Shown: piece by piece, positions 60,988 to 64,000 of the stretch
Layout of the letters: each line of letters starts with the position of its first letter
Numbering within the stretch: position 1 is the first letter of the stretch
DNA from: Cytobacillus luteolus
GTDB lineage: Bacteria > Bacillota > Bacilli > Bacillales > Bacillaceae_L
Length of the DNA: 64,000 nt
NCBI RefSeq assembly: GCF_017873715.1
Contig: NZ_JAGGKM010000004.1
Location: 124,001 to 188,000, forward strand
Direction: 5' to 3'
Made by a program: the position numbers and the translations under genes
The notes under the pieces: generated by a model
Database searches by the model: none
Told to the model about the DNA's origin: nothing
Seen by the model: only the letters and a program-made list of their open reading frames with translations

Positions 60988-61569
60988 TAAAGTGTTGGTA
61001 GTTGGGGTAGCAGAGAGAGTTTTAAAGGTCTCAATGATATCTTCATAGTGATCCTTTGAACTAACTCTTATTCCTTCTTTTAGACGAGTATGCTGATGAC
61101 TCTCAAGCTTTTTTACATCTATTTGAAAAAAAGATTGAATTACTTTTGTTGATTCCTTTGGTTTACCTTCGTAAATTGTAAGTATTCCATCATCAGTTAT
61201 CCCAAAATACCCATTTGATTTTAATAAGGGCGAAATATCATCAATTTGTTGTTGAAAAACAATCTGTTCTTCATCTTGATGTACTAGCTGCCAATCCTCA
61301 TATTGGGCCCAAAAATCTTCCATTGACCAAATTGTTTCTTCTACAATTTCCTCACTTACTTCACCGTCTAAATATAATCTTTCCAATATAACGGTAATTG
61401 TTAGAGGTCCATTTACCTCATAAGCCTTGTTCTCTTTTTCTACAATCTCTGTTGATGCTTCGGCTCTATTTAGTTCATGAGTAGATGGCGCCTCTTTTAA
61501 AAAACCGAAGTAAAAAATGGAAAACAAAATAATAGTAGTCCAAGTAAATATTCTAATGGAAGGTCTCAT
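60979..61569 (-). CDS. bofC: Forespore regulator BofC
   Basis: This protein of about 196 aa has an N-terminal signal/anchor helix (about 5-23) and the BofC regions VILERLYLDGEVSEE, IWSMEDFWAQYEDW, DDISPLLKSNGYFGI and SFFQIDVKKLESHQ. In B. subtilis BofC, made in the forespore, restrains SpoIVB and so times sigma-K activation; sigK itself is at 4.4 kb. ATG 61569 follows GAGGTGATGTTAAT. It is slightly longer than the B. subtilis protein at both ends. Confidence 0.93.
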   Translation of the reverse strand: MRPSIRIFTWTTIILFSIFYFGFLKEAPSTHELNRAEASTEIVEKENKAYEVNGPLTITVILERLYLDGEVSEEIVEETIWSMEDFWAQYEDWQLVHQDEEQIVFQQQIDDISPLLKSNGYFGITDDGILTIYEGKPKESTKVIQSFFQIDVKKLESHQHTRLKEGIRVSSKDHYEDIIETFKTLSATPTTNTLKD

Positions 61570-61683
61570 ATTAACATCACCTCTTGCTAGAATTTTTAGC
61601 AATCATTACATAAATAAACCTTCTTTATTTCATAGTGTGACCAATAATAGAAGAGTTATCCAATTATTATTGTCTTTTTTATT

Positions 61684-61720
61684 TAAATTTAAATAAGCCA
61701 GCCCAAATATGGACTGACTT
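61684..61720 (-). terminator. Terminator of the coxA-like gene
   Basis: AAGCCAGCCC (61695-61704) and GGACTGACTT (61711-61720) pair with two G-U. TATTTAAATTT follows on the minus strand. Confidence 0.6.
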
Positions 61721-61731
61721 TATTCCTAACA

Positions 61732-62520
61732 TTATCGGTTATTATTATCTGTAAATGGCCGACGAAGTGTTTCGTCAACATTTCTAAAAAGGTCTTTCAT
61801 ATCTGCATCAATTGTTTCTCTTCTGTTACCTTGACGAATATCATTATCAAGATTTCTTACTCTGCTATACGTTCCCTCGTCAGTAACAACATTAATATTT
61901 TTCCCTTTTGCAAGTGGCTTAACTGCTTTTTGTACTTCTTTTTCAACATTTGCATCATTTCTGTCATTTGTATCAATTGCAACTAAAATATTGTCCCCCA
62001 TAATCACAGTACGTACATCATCAACATTTTTAATACCTTCTACACGATCTGTAATACGTTCTGCAAGGTTACCATCATAGTTATTGTAATAACCAGTTGA
62101 TCTTGCAGTATTGTCTTCATCATTTAAATGACCGTGGTAATTTATATCGTTGGATCCGTGATGATTATCCTTATCACCATCATCACCTATAATATATCTT
62201 TCATGGTCGTTTATTTCCTCAATATTCCCTTCTCGATTTTGATTTCCTTCTTTTCGATTAAGGGCTCCATAGCGGGTATTGTGAGTACGGTCATTTCTCG
62301 TATTTCGATCCATTATTTCTGTAAGTGGCCCATCATTATCATCAAGTGTATACGCATTACCGTTTTGATCGTCACCGGTACTGTTATCACCCTCGTTCGA
62401 ATAATAACCAAAAGGCCTTACATTCTCATTATTATCCATGGCCCCTTCATTCGTATTACACCCAACAAGGCCACCTAACAATAATGCTGTCGCTGAAAAA
62501 GTAAGAAATTGCTTCCTCAT
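61732..62520 (-). CDS. coxA: YhcN/YlaJ-family spore lipoprotein, CoxA-like
   Basis: This protein of about 262 aa has a lipoprotein signal with lipobox LLGGLVGC near residue 21. A long Asn/Asp-rich low-complexity region follows (about 25-135, rich in NEGD, NDR, HGSND). The C-terminal YhcN/YlaJ domain has LAERITDRVEGIKNVDDVRT and VMGDNILVAIDTN. ATG 62520 follows AAGGGGGTATTTCCA. By position near bofC and safA it matches CoxA (YrbB), a cortex protein; the fold alone supports only the broader family. Confidence 0.82.
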   Translation of the reverse strand: MRKQFLTFSATALLLGGLVGCNTNEGAMDNNENVRPFGYYSNEGDNSTGDDQNGNAYTLDDNDGPLTEIMDRNTRNDRTHNTRYGALNRKEGNQNREGNIEEINDHERYIIGDDGDKDNHHGSNDINYHGHLNDEDNTARSTGYYNNYDGNLAERITDRVEGIKNVDDVRTVIMGDNILVAIDTNDRNDANVEKEVQKAVKPLAKGKNINVVTDEGTYSRVRNLDNDIRQGNRRETIDADMKDLFRNVDETLRRPFTDNNNR

Positions 62521-62624
62521 TGGAAATACCCCCTTTAAGCTTTTGAACATCTATATTAGACGTTCATCTATAGGTTGGCTTAAAAGGGGGTAGTTTAATC
62601 TGTTAAGTATCGGTATTTCAAACG

Positions 62625-63371
62625 TTACTTTTCAAACGGTGGTGGAGCTGCCGCTAAGCTGCGTTTATGATGTGACCTATTATGTAATTTTTGAATGATT
62701 TCTTTATCATGATTCGGAATTTCTTCACCTTTTAAATACTTATCGATCATGTTATAGGTTGTACCCATCTCATTTTCATCTGTTTGTCCTTCCCAAAGTC
62801 CTGCACTAGGAGCTTTGTTGATGACGTCATCATGCACACCGAGTGCTATTGCCATCTCTCGAACCTCACCTTTTGTCAAATGGACTAGTGGTACAAGGTC
62901 TACTCCACCATCTCCATATTTTGTGAAATATCCAGTATGCCATTCAGCTGCATTGTCTGTTCCAACAACCAGGTATCCATAATTATTTGCAACTGCATAA
63001 AGAGTTGTCATACGAAGACGAGCTCTTGTGTTAGCATCACCTAATCTTGCCGTTTCTTCATTCCATTCATTTTTTTCTTTTAATTGTTTCTCTAGTTCTG
63101 TAAAAAGGGTTTCATGAGTCGCCGTTAAATCAATTACATGATGGTGTATGTCACAGCCTTCAATTACTTTTAACGCATCATGTTTATCACTTTCACTACT
63201 TTTACAAGGCATAATTAAACCTAATGAGGCATTCGGGAAAGCCTTTTTTATTAAATAAGTGACAACTGCTGAATCAATACCCCCACTTACACCTACTATA
63301 GCACCCTTTAATCCTGCACTTTCTACCTGAGCTTTTATCCAATTGACAAGGAATGTAATTTTCTCTTCCAT
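62625..63371 (-). CDS. nadE: Ammonia-dependent NAD+ synthetase
   Basis: This short NadE (about 248 aa) has GVSGGIDSAVVTYL (PP-loop), DANTRARLRMTTLY, VGTDNAAEWHTGYFTKYGDGG and PSAGLWEGQTDENEMG. It lacks a glutaminase domain and so uses ammonia. ATG 63371 follows GGGAAGAGTGAAA; a GTG two codons earlier is less well placed. It sits between the coxA-like and safA-like genes. B. subtilis has nadABC on the other side of safA, so NAD genes are linked here in both genomes, though the gene is different. Confidence 0.93.
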   Translation of the reverse strand: MEEKITFLVNWIKAQVESAGLKGAIVGVSGGIDSAVVTYLIKKAFPNASLGLIMPCKSSESDKHDALKVIEGCDIHHHVIDLTATHETLFTELEKQLKEKNEWNEETARLGDANTRARLRMTTLYAVANNYGYLVVGTDNAAEWHTGYFTKYGDGGVDLVPLVHLTKGEVREMAIALGVHDDVINKAPSAGLWEGQTDENEMGTTYNMIDKYLKGEEIPNHDKEIIQKLHNRSHHKRSLAAAPPPFEK

Positions 63372-63481
63372 TTTCACTCTTCCCTTCTTTACTATTATAA
63401 TTTTCTATAGTAGCACAAGGGATGATAAGTAAACAATTTTTACATTCTGACTATTTCATTGAATACTATTGATAATTTGAA

Positions 63482-63520
63482 TCCATAAAAAAAGAAGACG
63501 ATCATAAAACAACCGTCTCC
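63482..63520 (-). terminator. Terminator of the safA-like gene
   Basis: GAAGACG (63494-63500) pairs with CGTCTCC (63514-63520) with one mismatch. TTTTTTTATGG follows on the minus strand. Confidence 0.65.
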
Positions 63521-63535
63521 TTTAATCTTTATAGC

Positions 63536-64000
63536 TTAATCTAAATCATCATCATCAAAGTCCGGCATTGTAAACATTGGATTTTGATTAAATGGTATTG
63601 GCTGACCAGGATTCATACCAAATGGAGCCCCACCAGGAACAGTTGGCTGTCCAGGGGATTGCATTAGTCCTGGCTGAAAGCCTTGACCATAAGGTGTTAA
63701 TCCCTGTTGTGGTCCAGTATAAGGTTGTAGATGTGGGTAACCCCCAAATCCTTGTTGCGGTACACCAAAAGGTTGCTGAAATCCACCTAATCCCGGTTGT
63801 TGTGGCATTCCATAAGGTTGCTGGAATCCACCTAACCCTTGTTGTTGTGGTAAACCATATGGTTGAGGTACTCCTGCTCCAGCAAATCCTGGTTGCGACA
63901 TTCCATATCCAGGTGGGATTGTACCATATCCTTGAGGTAATCCCATTTGCTGATGATATCCAGCTGGTTTCACATGACCTCCACATCCACAATCATTTTT
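63536..64000 (-). CDS. safA: Gly/Pro/Gln-rich coat protein, probable C-terminus of SafA
   Basis: The frame is open to the right edge, so the N-terminus (a LysM domain if this is SafA) is outside. The visible part starts KNDCGCGGHVKPAGYHQQMG, then a low-complexity region with repeats of QQPYG/GLGGFQQP about every 17 residues. It ends TMPDFDDDDLD. SafA organises the inner spore coat and has a Pro/Gln-rich tail. Location beyond bofC and the coxA-like gene supports safA. Other spore coat proteins with such tails remain possible. An ATG at 63973 is internal and has no ribosome-binding site. Confidence 0.65.
   Translation of the reverse strand, partial: KNDCGCGGHVKPAGYHQQMGLPQGYGTIPPGYGMSQPGFAGAGVPQPYGLPQQQGLGGFQQPYGMPQQPGLGGFQQPFGVPQQGFGGYPHLQPYTGPQQGLTPYGQGFQPGLMQSPGQPTVPGGAPFGMNPGQPIPFNQNPMFTMPDFDDDDLD

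Noticed and set aside
63588-63992. 134-codon Trp/Thr/Ser-rich frame
   Set aside because: It is the alternative frame of the repetitive coat-protein gene, and its Trp-rich composition is implausible.

Overview
The window is a low-GC Firmicute chromosome segment that fits a spore-forming member of the Bacillaceae. It carries sigK, spoVB, bofC, an rsfA-like gene, sda and a safA-like coat gene. From about 10.4 kb to the right edge the gene order closely follows the Bacillus subtilis yrrT to safA region. The content is mostly chromosomal core. I see no prophage, insertion sequence with a transposase, CRISPR array, rRNA or tRNA gene.

Layout. 1-6.5 kb: the 5' end of yqeG, the sporulation checkpoint gene sda behind a cluster of DnaA boxes, psd, pepF, a small Gly/Tyr-rich membrane protein, an uninterrupted sigK, then a set of very small genes. 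These include two or three YrzI-family peptides behind a 26-residue leader ORF and two tandem terminators. 6.5-10.4 kb: the methionine-to-cysteine operon yrrT-mtnN-mccA-mccB plus yrhC; its probable repressor CymR lies at 31.6 kb. 10.5-21 kb: yrzA, yrrS, pbpI, greA, udk, trhP2, trhP1, trmR, mltG, yrzB, ruvX, yrzL. 21-35 kb: alaS with a T-box, yrrI, yrzQ, yrzR, yrrD, recD2, yrrB, mnmA, the cysteine desulfurase yrvO, cymR, a YczE-like membrane protein, rarA and an rsfA-like gene. 35-45 kb: tcdA, 6S RNA, aspS, hisS with a T-box, a short basic protein, an SH3-rich cell-wall amidase, dtd and rel. 45-64 kb: apt, recJ, a LapA-like protein, a cation-efflux transporter, secDF, comN, a small membrane exporter, spoVB, a DUF421 protein, yrzE, yajC, tgt, queA, a 52-bp tandem array, yrzS, ruvB, ruvA, bofC, a coxA-like lipoprotein, nadE and the 3' part of a safA-like gene.

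Functional themes. Many genes act on tRNA: charging (alaS, hisS, aspS), proofreading (dtd), wobble modification (trhP1/trhP2/trmR, mnmA with yrvO, tgt/queA) and position 37 (tcdA). A second set handles recombination and repair (ruvAB, ruvX, recJ, recD2, rarA). A third is sporulation.

Non-coding content is the most unusual part. Seven copies of a roughly 127-bp (up to 183-bp) element with long terminal inverted repeats lie between genes, and two other Bacillaceae-type intergenic repeats occur once each. An indel-free array of eight 52-bp units separates queA from yrzS. A hairpin covers the pbpI ribosome-binding site, and the yrzI cluster has an attenuator-like leader. I did not find a multi-gene system that I would call wholly new; the yrzI leader region, the 52-bp array and the dispersed element are the best candidates for something undescribed.
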